Assembly (NCBI GenBank): GCA_017461475.1
Contig: JAFTXX010000021.1
Span: 1-64,000 of the forward strand
From: Clostridia bacterium
GTDB taxonomy: Bacteria > Bacillota > Clostridia > Oscillospirales > CAG-272
DNA length: 64,000 nt
Direction of reading: 5' to 3'
In this document: one piece after another, positions 41,525 through 50,316 of the stretch
Layout of the letters: every line of letters begins with the position of its first letter
Numbering within the stretch: position 1 is the first letter of the stretch
Notes under the pieces: generated by a model
The model's database searches: none
What the model was told of the DNA's origin: nothing
The model's input: the letters and a program-made list of their open reading frames with translations, nothing else
Position numbers and translations under genes: made by a program

Positions 41525-44119
41525 TTATTTTAAATTCTTTTTAAGCTCGTAAATCAAATTCATCGCCTCTATAGGCGTAAGAGTGTTTATGTCAGTTGCA
41601 CGTATCTTGTCAGCAACCTCTTTTTCTTCACTTGCACTTAGCACAGAAAGCATATCAAAATCATCATGGCTTTCCGTTGCTACATGAGTTTTATTAATAA
41701 CGCTATCGCCGCTCTCAATGCTTTTAAGGATTTCTTTGGCACGGCGAATAACTTCATTGGGTACGCCTGCTAATTTTGCGACTTCGATACCGTAGCTGTC
41801 GTCAGCCGCACCGCGCACTATCTTACGAAGGAAAGTTATGTCATCGCCGCGTTTTTTTGCTGCAATATTATAGTTAACAACGCCCTCAAATTCATTTTCA
41901 AGTACGGTTAATTCATGATAATGCGTTGCAAACAGCGTCTTTGCTCCTATTTTTTTACTGAGCGTATATTCGGCAACCGCACGAGCAATGCTCATACCAT
42001 CATATGTACTGGTACCGCGACCGATTTCATCGTATACTATAAGGCTGTCTTTAGTGGCGTGTTTTAATATGTAAGCAACCTCATTCATTTCGAGCATAAA
42101 CGTGGACTGCCCTGAAGCGAGGTCATCAGAAGCGCCAACTCGCGTAAACAGTTTGTCCACGACAGAAATTACAGCGCTGTCTGCAGGCACAAATGAACCG
42201 ATCTGCGCCATAAGAACTATCAATGCAACCTGGCGCATATATGTGGATTTACCTGCCATATTAGGACCGGTAATCAGTAAAAGCCTATTGCTCGATGTAT
42301 CAAGCAAAGTATCGTTCGGAACAAAATATGAATCCGAAATAAACTTTTCAACAACGGGATGCCTGCCGTTTTTAATGTCGATTTTTCCGTCAACCGAAAG
42401 TTCAGGACAAACATATCGGTTCTTTGCCGCAACAGTAGCAAGACTGATGTAAACATCAATCTTTGCAAGCATAGCTGCACTCTGCTGAATACGCGCGGAA
42501 TTATCAGCAAGATACTGACGTATCTGCTGGAATATGCTGTATTCCATTGCCGCCAGTTTGTCATTTGCACCGAGAATTGTTGCCTCAAACTCTTTCAACT
42601 CCTGCGTAATGTATCTTTCGCAGTTAGTTAAAGTTTGCTTTCTTATATAATGCTCAGGAACAAGGTCAATTTGAGACTTGGTTACCTCAATGTAATATCC
42701 GAAAACTCTGTTGTACCCTACTTTAAGGTTTTTAATACCGGTCTCTTCCCGTTCTTTAGCTTCAGTGGCTTTGACGAAATCAGTGCCGCCGTCACGTATA
42801 GAACGAAGTTTATCAATTTCGGCGTTGTAACCGTCTTTAATAATGCCGCCTTCTCTTATAGTAAGCGGAGGATCCTCGGCTATTGCTTCCAAAAGCAATT
42901 TACGAATATCATCAAGATTGTCAAGCAACTGATCAATTTCCGCAAATTCATCTCCGCCAAGAGCCGTGACTATCTTTTTCACCTCAGGAATAACCGCAAT
43001 ACTGCTGAGTATAGCAAGCATATCGCGAGCATTTGCGGAACCGTAAGCAATTTTAGCCATAAGGCGCTCAAGGTCAAGCACGTTATTTAATAGATCGTGA
43101 AGTTCCTCGCGTACAATATACTCGTCATGAAGAGTATTTACTGCCGCTTGACGACGCATAATTTCGGGAATGGAACGCAAAGGATGAAGCAGCCATGAGC
43201 GAAGCAAACGCGCGCCCATAGCGGTTTTAGTCTTATCGAGAACCCACAAAAGCGAGCCCTTCTTCTCCTTTGTACGCATGGACTCGGTAATTTCCAAATT
43301 GCGATGCGTACTCACGTCAAATTCAAGGTATTGCGAATCACTGTAAACGTTTAATTCCTTTACAAAGGAAATATCTGTTTTCTGAGTTTCCTTAATATAA
43401 CCAACCAAAGCCGCAATCGTCTTGCTTGAAACATTGCTCAACTTGTCGGTTGCATATTCCGGGAATTGTTTTGAGACAATTTCTTCAGCGTCTGTTATCT
43501 CAAATCTAAAACCTTGCTCATAGCTTACAAGCGACTCAAGGCGGTCACTGATGAAGTTATCAAGTGCCTTATCTTTGCCGCGAGCAGTGTTAATCAAAAT
43601 CTCGCTCGGAGAATACGCGGCAAGTTCATTCATAAGTCGCTTGACCTTCTCATCTCCTACACACTCGGTTGAAAACACTGCACCGGTAGAAATGTCCGCG
43701 AAAGCTATAGCATAAATGTCATTGCAAAGACAAATTGTGCAAAGAAAATTGTTTTTCTGATCGGAAAGCATAGAGCTTTCGGTAACTGTACCGGGAGTAA
43801 CTATTTTTACTACTTCCCTTTTTACAAGGTCTTTTGCCTGCGATGGATCCTCTGTCTGCTCGCAAACGGCAACTTTATAGCCTTTCTCAACGAGCCTGCC
43901 AATGTAAACATCAGCTTTGTGAAAAGGAACGCCGCACATAGGTGCGCGCTCGTCAAGACCGCAATTTCTGCCTGTCAGCGTGAGTTCAAGTTCTCTTGAC
44001 GCAGTGTAAGCGTCGTCAAAAAACATCTCGTAAAAGTCGCCGAGACGATACATCAGGATATAATCTTTGTAATTGTTTTTTACTTCAAAATATTGGAGCA
44101 TCATAGGAGTATATCCCAT
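41525..44119 (-). CDS. mutS: DNA mismatch repair protein MutS
   Basis: 864 residues from ATG 44119, which has GAGGTGAT six bases upstream; an in-frame GTG at 44128 lies inside that site. N-terminal mismatch-recognition region with YRLGDFYEMFFDDA (the Phe-x-Glu wedge), ATPase with GPNMAGKSTYMRQVA, DEIGRGTSTYDGMS and the helix-turn-helix 'KLAGVPNEVI'. It starts mismatch repair together with MutL encoded next. Confidence 0.97.
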   Translation of the reverse strand: MGYTPMMLQYFEVKNNYKDYILMYRLGDFYEMFFDDAYTASRELELTLTGRNCGLDERAPMCGVPFHKADVYIGRLVEKGYKVAVCEQTEDPSQAKDLVKREVVKIVTPGTVTESSMLSDQKNNFLCTICLCNDIYAIAFADISTGAVFSTECVGDEKVKRLMNELAAYSPSEILINTARGKDKALDNFISDRLESLVSYEQGFRFEITDAEEIVSKQFPEYATDKLSNVSSKTIAALVGYIKETQKTDISFVKELNVYSDSQYLEFDVSTHRNLEITESMRTKEKKGSLLWVLDKTKTAMGARLLRSWLLHPLRSIPEIMRRQAAVNTLHDEYIVREELHDLLNNVLDLERLMAKIAYGSANARDMLAILSSIAVIPEVKKIVTALGGDEFAEIDQLLDNLDDIRKLLLEAIAEDPPLTIREGGIIKDGYNAEIDKLRSIRDGGTDFVKATEAKEREETGIKNLKVGYNRVFGYYIEVTKSQIDLVPEHYIRKQTLTNCERYITQELKEFEATILGANDKLAAMEYSIFQQIRQYLADNSARIQQSAAMLAKIDVYISLATVAAKNRYVCPELSVDGKIDIKNGRHPVVEKFISDSYFVPNDTLLDTSSNRLLLITGPNMAGKSTYMRQVALIVLMAQIGSFVPADSAVISVVDKLFTRVGASDDLASGQSTFMLEMNEVAYILKHATKDSLIVYDEIGRGTSTYDGMSIARAVAEYTLSKKIGAKTLFATHYHELTVLENEFEGVVNYNIAAKKRGDDITFLRKIVRGAADDSYGIEVAKLAGVPNEVIRRAKEILKSIESGDSVINKTHVATESHDDFDMLSVLSASEEKEVADKIRATDINTLTPIEAMNLIYELKKNLK

Positions 44120-44154
44120 AGAAATCACCTCGCTGACTTTTATCAGTTAATTAA

Positions 44155-44553
44155 TTAGTGACAACCGCCGCAAGAGCCGCAGTTGCCGCTGCAAGCACTC
44201 TGACTGGGGCGCTCACCTGTAACTTCAAAATTGATTTCATCATTAACAAGATTCATAAGCTCGCCGACACCTTCTTGCGCCGCCATATACGCCTGATATG
44301 AAGCGCTGTTTACGATCTCATTGTAAAGTTCGCCGATACGCTTTTTGATAGATGTCATAAGCGCCTCGTCCTGCTGGGCTTTCTTGTACTCCTCAGCAAG
44401 AGCCTTATTATGAGTGTTGTATTCAGTAATAGCCTGCTGAACGGATGCATCGTTATCATAAGCTTCCTTGGCTGCGTTTGCTGCCTTTACTTCATCGCTT
44501 GCAGCGATAAGCTTTCCAAGTTCTTTCGCAAGTTTCAAAATTTCAGTAGTCAT
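44155..44553 (-). CDS. YlbF/YmcA-family protein with a cysteine-rich tail
   Basis: 132 residues. All-helical YlbF/YmcA (RicA/RicF) fold: 'LAKELGKLIAASDEVKAANAAKEAY', 'YNTHNKALAEEYKKAQ'. The C-terminal SACSGNCGSCGGCH carries four cysteines and a histidine, a probable iron-sulfur or metal site. In Bacillus, ymcA lies between miaB (ymcB) and cotE-mutS-mutL; here the gene lies between miaB and mutS, so by position it corresponds to ricA. With RicT (34051-34965) it could form the RNase Y specificity complex. No second (RicF) paralogue is in the window. SD AAAGAGG. Confidence 0.85.
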   Translation of the reverse strand: MTTEILKLAKELGKLIAASDEVKAANAAKEAYDNDASVQQAITEYNTHNKALAEEYKKAQQDEALMTSIKKRIGELYNEIVNSASYQAYMAAQEGVGELMNLVNDEINFEVTGERPSQSACSGNCGSCGGCH

Positions 44554-44576
44554 TTTTATATACCTCTTTATATAAA

Positions 44577-45929
44577 TTATTTTATTATTTCTCCGCGCAG
44601 ATTAAAAGGCTCTGCTCGGGTGATTTTTACATCAATAAATTTACCAATGCAAGATTCGTCAGCGATAAAATGTACAAGTTTATTTGTCTCTGTTCGACCG
44701 GTAAATACTTCGCTGTCATTTTTACTTGGACCTTCTGCCAAAACGCGCAAAACTTTTCCGACCGCTTCCTCGTTTTTCTCAAGAGAAATCTGATTTTGCA
44801 CCTCAAGCAATCTTTGCATACGTTCGGACTTTACATTTTGAGGAACTTGATTTTCCATCTTTGCAGCTGGTGTACCACTTCTCGGAGAATAAATAAACGA
44901 ATAAATCATATCAAATCTTACTTCTCGCAAAATATCAAGTGTCGCTTCAAAATCTTCGTCACTTTCCCCGGGAAATCCAACAATAATATCAGTGGTAAGC
45001 GCAATATCTGGCATAGCGGTGCGCAGTTTTTTAACATTGTCCAAATAATGTTCACGGTCATAATGACGGTTCATTATTTTCAAAATGCCGTCACTGCCAG
45101 ACTGCAGAGGTAAGTGAAAATGCTTAGCAACGCGCGGACTTTTTGCCATTGCGGCAACAAGTTCATCCGAAACATCTTTCGGATGGCTCGTCATAAATCT
45201 TATAAGAAAATCGCCTTCAATCGCGGAAAGCTTTTCAACAAGTTCTGCAAAAGTACAGCCGCCGTTGTAGGAATTAACATTCTGTCCAAGCAAAGTAATT
45301 TCTTTAACTCCGCTCTTCACAAGTTCTGTAACTTCTTCAACAACATAGCGGTATTCTCTGCTTCGTTCTCTGTCACGCACATACGGAACTATGCAGTAAG
45401 AACAAAAGTTGTTACATCCATACATAATGCTGACCCACGCTTTTGAGTCGCTCTCGCGCAAAACAGGAATTCCCTCACTGATATCACGCGCGTTTTCCCC
45501 AAGACTAAACATTCGTCCCTTTTGATTAAAAACACCGTGTAAAATTTCGGGAAAGCGGTCAAGAGAAGATGGTTCAAACGAAAAATCTACATAAGGATAA
45601 CTGTTTTTGAGCTCATCAACTCTGTGTTTTTGTGCGACCATACATCCGCAAACACCAATAAGCATATCGGGATTTTTAGCTTTCAAATGTTTGTACTGAC
45701 CTATTGTCGACAGCGCCTTTAACTCGGCATGCTCACGCACAGCGCATGTATTTACTACAATAAGGTCTGCATCTTTAACATCGTAAACAATATCATACCC
45801 CATAGCACGAGCCATACCGCGAAGTTTCTCAGAATCAGCCTCATTTTGCTGACATCCGAAAGTAACAACGCATGCGTTATACCCGCATGCTCCGATATTT
45901 TGTTTGATAAGCTCTATATATTTATTCAT
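44577..45929 (-). CDS. miaB: tRNA-2-methylthio-N6-dimethylallyladenosine synthase
   Basis: 450 residues. N-terminal UPF0004 domain with TFGCQQNEADSEKLRG, NTCAVREHAE and VGVCGCMVAQ cysteines for the auxiliary [4Fe-4S] cluster; radical SAM motif CNNFCSYC in 'YGCNNFCSYCIVPYVR'; C-terminal TRAM domain. It adds the methylthio group to i6A37 of tRNA. First gene of a unit with ylbF, mutS, mutL, tgt and an FAD oxidoreductase, driven by the promoter at 45971-45999. Confidence 0.96.
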   Translation of the reverse strand: MNKYIELIKQNIGACGYNACVVTFGCQQNEADSEKLRGMARAMGYDIVYDVKDADLIVVNTCAVREHAELKALSTIGQYKHLKAKNPDMLIGVCGCMVAQKHRVDELKNSYPYVDFSFEPSSLDRFPEILHGVFNQKGRMFSLGENARDISEGIPVLRESDSKAWVSIMYGCNNFCSYCIVPYVRDRERSREYRYVVEEVTELVKSGVKEITLLGQNVNSYNGGCTFAELVEKLSAIEGDFLIRFMTSHPKDVSDELVAAMAKSPRVAKHFHLPLQSGSDGILKIMNRHYDREHYLDNVKKLRTAMPDIALTTDIIVGFPGESDEDFEATLDILREVRFDMIYSFIYSPRSGTPAAKMENQVPQNVKSERMQRLLEVQNQISLEKNEEAVGKVLRVLAEGPSKNDSEVFTGRTETNKLVHFIADESCIGKFIDVKITRAEPFNLRGEIIK

Positions 45930-45970
45930 TACCTTATACCTATATCAAAGTCCATAAAATCACAAAATAC

Positions 45971-45999
45971 ATTATATCAAAAATATCATGTTATTGCAA
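45971..45999 (-). promoter_or_regulatory. Promoter of the miaB-mutSL operon
   Basis: TTGCAA (45994-45999, - strand), 17-base spacer, TGA-TATAAT (-10 at 45971-45976, extended). Confidence 0.85.
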
Positions 46000-46021
46000 C
46001 AAGTTTCAATTAAAAACATAT

Positions 46022-46047
46022 AAAAAATGCCCCTGTGGGCATTTTTT
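46022..46047 (-). terminator. Terminator of the sigma/anti-sigma pair
   Basis: AAAAAATGCCC (46022-46032) / GGGCATTTTTT (46037-46047), loop CTGT; T run on the - strand. Confidence 0.85.
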
Positions 46048-46645
46048 ATTCACCGTATTCAATAAGTTCCGCAACACCTTCGCTATTAACATATACGCAT
46101 TGCGAACCGCCTGCGTTTTGCTCGCGGTAAAAAACAACTTTCCAAATATCAGCTTTTTTGTCATAGTAAACATCAATCGAATTATATTCAACCGTACATT
46201 CATTTTTTGCGGATCCGATTGCATTCTCATATTCATCCATATTAACAACGATAGTTTTATATTCTTCATCGCATGTATCGGTTATGCCGTATTCTTTAAA
46301 CGAAAAAGATTTTACAAAAATCTCCGTTCCCGCATCCATACACACCGCTGCTTCATTCTGCATTTCGTTAGTTGTGCGCAAAGAAAAATTTAAATCACTA
46401 TCTGCAATATCGATACCATAAACCAACCCATTTTCATTCACACATTCCGCCGAATAGCCGAACGCCGATTCAGACGTGTCGTTTTTGCCATTAAAATTGC
46501 CATATAAAAATGCTCCGCTTATAACAATCACAAGAGAAAAAGCAGTGATACCCCGTAAAGCAGCCGCACGCTTTTTTTTGTTTTCTTTTTTTACTTCTTC
46601 AACTCTTTGATAAACCAAATTTTTAAACTGCTCATTGCTGCGCAT
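46046..46645 (-). CDS. Probable membrane-anchored anti-sigma factor
   Basis: 199 residues from ATG 46645, with GGAAGGAG nine bases upstream; ATG 46654 is in frame but touches that site. A basic, charged cytoplasmic N-terminus (about 1-30), one membrane helix (about 33-53) and a soluble outer domain with aromatic-beta character. It overlaps the upstream ECF sigma factor gene by 14 bases, the usual arrangement of sigma/anti-sigma pairs, and the N-terminal 30 residues would bind sigma. No ZAS zinc motif (H-x3-C-x2-C) is present. The outer domain is not one I recognise. Confidence 0.65.
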   Translation of the reverse strand: MRSNEQFKNLVYQRVEEVKKENKKKRAAALRGITAFSLVIVISGAFLYGNFNGKNDTSESAFGYSAECVNENGLVYGIDIADSDLNFSLRTTNEMQNEAAVCMDAGTEIFVKSFSFKEYGITDTCDEEYKTIVVNMDEYENAIGSAKNECTVEYNSIDVYYDKKADIWKVVFYREQNAGGSQCVYVNSEGVAELIEYGE

Positions 46646-47186
46646 TAGCCCCATCTCCTTCCGCAAGTATTTTTTTCAGTGCGCTCTTAGCTCTGTATAT
46701 AAGATTGTCAATCTGCTTTTTACTTTTCCCAAGTACTTTTGCAGCAGCTTCGTAAGAAAGCTCCTCGAAAAAAATCAAATATACAACCGAGCGATAGTCC
46801 TCTGAAAGCCTGGAAATCGCAGCGTGCAAATTGCGTTTTTCTTCATTTTCAATGAAAGCAGTTTCTACATGCTCGTCATCCTCGATTTCCGGCAATTCAT
46901 CCGACGGTAAAGTCTTTTTCTTGGAATCCTTTCTGATAAAGTCAATTGCCTTGTGTCTTCCGATTGAGTATAAATAGGTTTTAAAGTCACTGTTTCCCAA
47001 AAAGCGCTTTTTATGCACAATCAGTTCTACAAAGCAATCAGCTGCAAGCTCCTCGGCTACAGAATAATTACAAATGTATTTATTAATAAATAAAATCAAA
47101 CTGTCATGGTATGCATCCATAAGTTCATCAAAAGCGTGTTCTTCACCGCTGAGATACCTGCGGTAGCATTCATTCCCGTTAAACAA
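46632..47186 (-). CDS. ECF-type RNA polymerase sigma factor
   Basis: 184 residues. Region 2 with 'FDELMDAYHDSLILFINKYI' and 'FKTYLYSIGRHKAIDFIRKD', acidic linker, and region 4 with 'LSEDYRSVVYLIFFEELSYEAAAKVLGKSKKQIDNLIYRAK'. Start is TTG at 47186 with GGTG upstream. It is followed by a membrane protein that is likely its anti-sigma factor; the trigger and regulon are unknown. A TTGATA / TATATG pair at about 16 bases lies upstream (47230-47265 region) but is weak. Confidence 0.9.
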   Translation of the reverse strand: MFNGNECYRRYLSGEEHAFDELMDAYHDSLILFINKYICNYSVAEELAADCFVELIVHKKRFLGNSDFKTYLYSIGRHKAIDFIRKDSKKKTLPSDELPEIEDDEHVETAFIENEEKRNLHAAISRLSEDYRSVVYLIFFEELSYEAAAKVLGKSKKQIDNLIYRAKSALKKILAEGDGANAQQ

Positions 47187-47278
47187 TTATTTCACCGCGC
47201 CTTCGTATTTTTGTCGATAAAATTTTATAAATTCCTCTTTAATAATAACATATATTGTTTTGAAATTCTATATCAAAT

Positions 47279-47309
47279 AAAAATATCGGGACTAAAGCCC
47301 GATATTTTT
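47279..47309 (-). terminator. Terminator of the M16-lgt-folD operon
   Basis: AAAAATATCGGG (47279-47290) / CCCGATATTTTT (47298-47309), 7-base loop; TATTTG follows on the - strand. It directly follows the folD stop. Confidence 0.8.
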
Positions 47310-48159
47310 ATTTGTATTGCTCTTTAGCAGCCGTCAACGTGTTTTTAAGAAGCATTGTAATAGTCATAGGTCCCACACCGCCGGGAACGGGAGTAATATA
47401 CGATGCAATAGGTTCAACCTCATTAAAATCAACATCCCCGCAAAGCTTTCCTTCGGCATTACGGTTTATCCCCACATCAATAACAGTTGCACCTTCTTTG
47501 ACCATATCCGCTTTTACAAAGTTCGCTCTACCAACTGCCGCAACCAAAATGTCAGCTTGTTTAGTAATATCAGCAAGATTTTCGGTTTTTGAATGACAAA
47601 TTGTTACAGTTGCATTCTCTTTAAGCATAAGCATGGCCTGCGGCTTACCAACAATATTGCTTCTTCCGATAATAACACAATGCCTACCTGATGTATTAAT
47701 TTCATAGTGCTTAAGCAATTCCATAACACCTGCAGGAGTGCACGGCAAAAAACTGAAGTTTCCAATCATAATCTTGCCAACATTTACAGGATGAAAAGCG
47801 TCAACATCTTTATTTGGGTCAATCCTAAGCAAAACTTTTTCTTCGTCAAGGTGTTTAGGCAAAGGAAGCTGAACCAAAATACCGTTAATTTTTTTATCAC
47901 TGTTAAGTTTATCAATCAGGGCAAGAAGTTCGTCTTCGTTTATACTTTCGGGAAGCTCATGCACTTCAGAGTATATTCCAACCTCACCGCAAGCTTTATG
48001 CTTGTTTCTTACATAAACCTGTGAAGCGGGATTTTCGCCGACTATTACTACTGCAAGCCCCGGAGTTTTACCGGTTTCTTCTGTAAACTTGGAAACATCT
48101 CTTTTAATTTTCTCCCGCACTGCTGTCGAGGTCATTTTTCCGTCAATTATTTTCGCCAT
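47308..48159 (-). CDS. folD: Methylenetetrahydrofolate dehydrogenase/cyclohydrolase
   Basis: 283 residues. 'VVIVGENPASQVYVRNKHKAC' with the catalytic Lys, 'GILVQLPLPKHLDEEKVL', 'CTPAGVMELL' and the NADP-binding 'VIGRSNIVGKP'. It interconverts methylene-, methenyl- and formyl-tetrahydrofolate. Its start lies inside the lgt coding end (17-base overlap), with GGAGCAG upstream. Last gene of the operon. Confidence 0.97.
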   Translation of the reverse strand: MAKIIDGKMTSTAVREKIKRDVSKFTEETGKTPGLAVVIVGENPASQVYVRNKHKACGEVGIYSEVHELPESINEDELLALIDKLNSDKKINGILVQLPLPKHLDEEKVLLRIDPNKDVDAFHPVNVGKIMIGNFSFLPCTPAGVMELLKHYEINTSGRHCVIIGRSNIVGKPQAMLMLKENATVTICHSKTENLADITKQADILVAAVGRANFVKADMVKEGATVIDVGINRNAEGKLCGDVDFNEVEPIASYITPVPGGVGPMTITMLLKNTLTAAKEQYK

Positions 48160-49021
48160 TTGTCTGCTCCTTGCTGACTCTTTTTCTTCTTTTGATTTTA
48201 ATAAAAAATATTATTGCGGCGCATACAACAAAGCAAACCGCACCCACAAGCTGTGAAACACGAATCACACCGTCTATAAGCCAGAGGCTATCTGTACGCA
48301 GCCCCTCGATAAACAATCTTCCAAGTCCGTACCACGCAAGATATGTCAGAAAAATCTGGCCATTGTACTTTTTGTGATTATAAATATACCAAATTATAAA
48401 GAAGCCTATAATATTCCAAAGCGATTCATACAGAAAAGTGGGATGAACATACTCGGTTATAACGCCGTTATAACCAATTCCCATTCTCCAAGGGAGGTCG
48501 GTTTCGTATCCAAACGCTTCGATATTCATAAAATTGCCCCAACGCCCGATAGCCTGACCTAGGATTATCGAAGAAGCGCCGATATCAAGCAGCAGTAAGG
48601 GATTAATTTTCTTGATTTTGCCCATTAAAAGCAAAGATAATATTCCGCCAATTACTGCACCGTAAATTGCGAGTCCTCCGTTCCAAACGGCAACCAAATC
48701 GTAAAAAGAGTCAAAACCGCCATAGAAAATTACATAATAAAGCCTTGCTCCTATTACGCTTACAATAACCGCTACCAAAATCACATCAAGAATATCATCC
48801 GTGGTGATGCCCTCTTTATGTGCACGCCAAATAGCATAAACTGCAGAAAGTACAATGCCGAACATTATAATCACACCGTACCACGCAATTCCATTCCAGC
48901 TTTCGCCGAAAATATTTTTTAAAAATCCGAGCGTATCCCCCGAGACTGCTATATTATTAACTTTAAACGGCTCTATTCCCAGGCCCGGAAAAGAAACCGT
49001 ATTATAAAGCAAATTCAACAT
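48143..49021 (-). CDS. lgt: Prolipoprotein diacylglyceryl transferase
   Basis: 292 residues from ATG 49021, six bases after GTGAGG; a GTG at 49033 that overlaps the upstream stop is an alternative. Seven membrane segments and the Lgt signature GRWGNFMNIEAFG; 'HPTFLYESLWN' is also conserved. It transfers diacylglycerol from phosphatidylglycerol to the lipobox cysteine of prolipoproteins. C-terminus is basic (KIKRRKRVSKEQ). Follows the M16 peptidase pair. Confidence 0.95.
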   Translation of the reverse strand: MLNLLYNTVSFPGLGIEPFKVNNIAVSGDTLGFLKNIFGESWNGIAWYGVIIMFGIVLSAVYAIWRAHKEGITTDDILDVILVAVIVSVIGARLYYVIFYGGFDSFYDLVAVWNGGLAIYGAVIGGILSLLLMGKIKKINPLLLLDIGASSIILGQAIGRWGNFMNIEAFGYETDLPWRMGIGYNGVITEYVHPTFLYESLWNIIGFFIIWYIYNHKKYNGQIFLTYLAWYGLGRLFIEGLRTDSLWLIDGVIRVSQLVGAVCFVVCAAIIFFIKIKRRKRVSKEQTNGENN

Positions 49022-49029
49022 AAATGTCC

Positions 49030-50316
49030 TCACTTGATAGGCGAAATCACTGAAAGTGCAAAGTATTCATCTTTAAATTGTTTTTGAAGCAACTCATCGA
49101 TGTATTCACAGTCGATGCTGTCCAAGATTTCTACATTGTCGAACAAATCAATATCAGAAAGCGCATAAGCAACAAGCTCATTGGCAATCTCATCGGTACT
49201 GTCAAACAAACGAACAAAATCAGCGTAAACAGTACGCTTTGCACGCATAAATGCATCTTTGTCGACCGGCTTCGATTGACACTCTTTAATGTAATTTTTC
49301 AAAATTTCGTAGAATTCATCAGGATTATCTGTTTCGCCGGAATAATAACAGTAAGCAAAAGACGATGCTAAATCGTATTCGCACGAAAATTGAGAATTTA
49401 ATATTCCCTTCTCATACATATCGCTGAAGAAGTCAGTCGAAGAACTAAACAATATTTCATTAAGAATTCGCATGCCGAAATCTTTTTTAGCAAACACGCG
49501 TGGGTCTGACGGAATATCTATATCCTTAACCCCTATGGCAAACTGCGGTCTTGCTACCTGCATTTCTGTCTGGGTGCGTTTTTTAAAAACTGCCGCGTCT
49601 TCTTCTTTATAACTTCTGACAACATTAAACGCAGGAGCCTTTTTTAACGTTTTGTCAAGTACACACGCAACAGAATCAACATCAACATCGCCGCATACAC
49701 AAAGAACCATGTTGTTGAGATTATAAAATGTGTTGTAGCATTTATAAAGCAGATCTGCAGTAATATCAGCAATAGATTCTACTGAACCGGCAATCTCTGT
49801 ACGCACATCATTGTTTTTATAAAGCGCACGCATGAGCTCATAATAAACTCGTGTATTTGGATTATCCTCATACATTTGAATTTCCTGCGCAATTATCCCC
49901 TGCTCTTTTGCAACAGTTTCAGGCGTAAAATACGGATGTGTCACAAAGTCCAAAAGTATTTCCAGTGACTCATAGAAATTATCAGTTGAAGAAAACAAAT
50001 ATGCGGTCTTGTCAAAGGAAGTGTAAGCATTTGCACTCGCGCCTGTTTTACCAAACAGTTCAAACGTATCCTTGCCGTCTTCGTTCTCAAACATTTTATG
50101 CTCAAGAAAATGCGCAATGCCGGCAGGTACGGTTACAAACTCATTATCGCTTGCAAGTTTAAAACAGTTTTCAAGCGAGCCGTATTTCGTTGCAAACAAT
50201 GCATATGAGGTACGAAGATTTTTTGGGAAAACATAAACTTTGAGACCGCTTGAGTGTGTAAATCCAAAATATTTTTCGCAAAGTTTTTCACTTTCATAAA
50301 CCTTTATATCCATCAT
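49030..50316 (-). CDS. M16-family metallopeptidase, YfmH-like
   Basis: 428 residues. The zinc motif HFLEH (in GIAHFLEHKMFE) and the downstream 'YNTFYNLNNMVLCVCGDVD' fold belong to insulinase-type peptidases. It overlaps the preceding M16 gene by four bases. A catalytic plus a non-catalytic M16 partner make one active heterodimer; in Bacillus the YfmH/YfmF pair is needed for 5-aminopentanol modification of EF-P. No efp gene is in the window, so that role is inferred from family only. Confidence 0.88.
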   Translation of the reverse strand: MMDIKVYESEKLCEKYFGFTHSSGLKVYVFPKNLRTSYALFATKYGSLENCFKLASDNEFVTVPAGIAHFLEHKMFENEDGKDTFELFGKTGASANAYTSFDKTAYLFSSTDNFYESLEILLDFVTHPYFTPETVAKEQGIIAQEIQMYEDNPNTRVYYELMRALYKNNDVRTEIAGSVESIADITADLLYKCYNTFYNLNNMVLCVCGDVDVDSVACVLDKTLKKAPAFNVVRSYKEEDAAVFKKRTQTEMQVARPQFAIGVKDIDIPSDPRVFAKKDFGMRILNEILFSSSTDFFSDMYEKGILNSQFSCEYDLASSFAYCYYSGETDNPDEFYEILKNYIKECQSKPVDKDAFMRAKRTVYADFVRLFDSTDEIANELVAYALSDIDLFDNVEILDSIDCEYIDELLQKQFKDEYFALSVISPIK

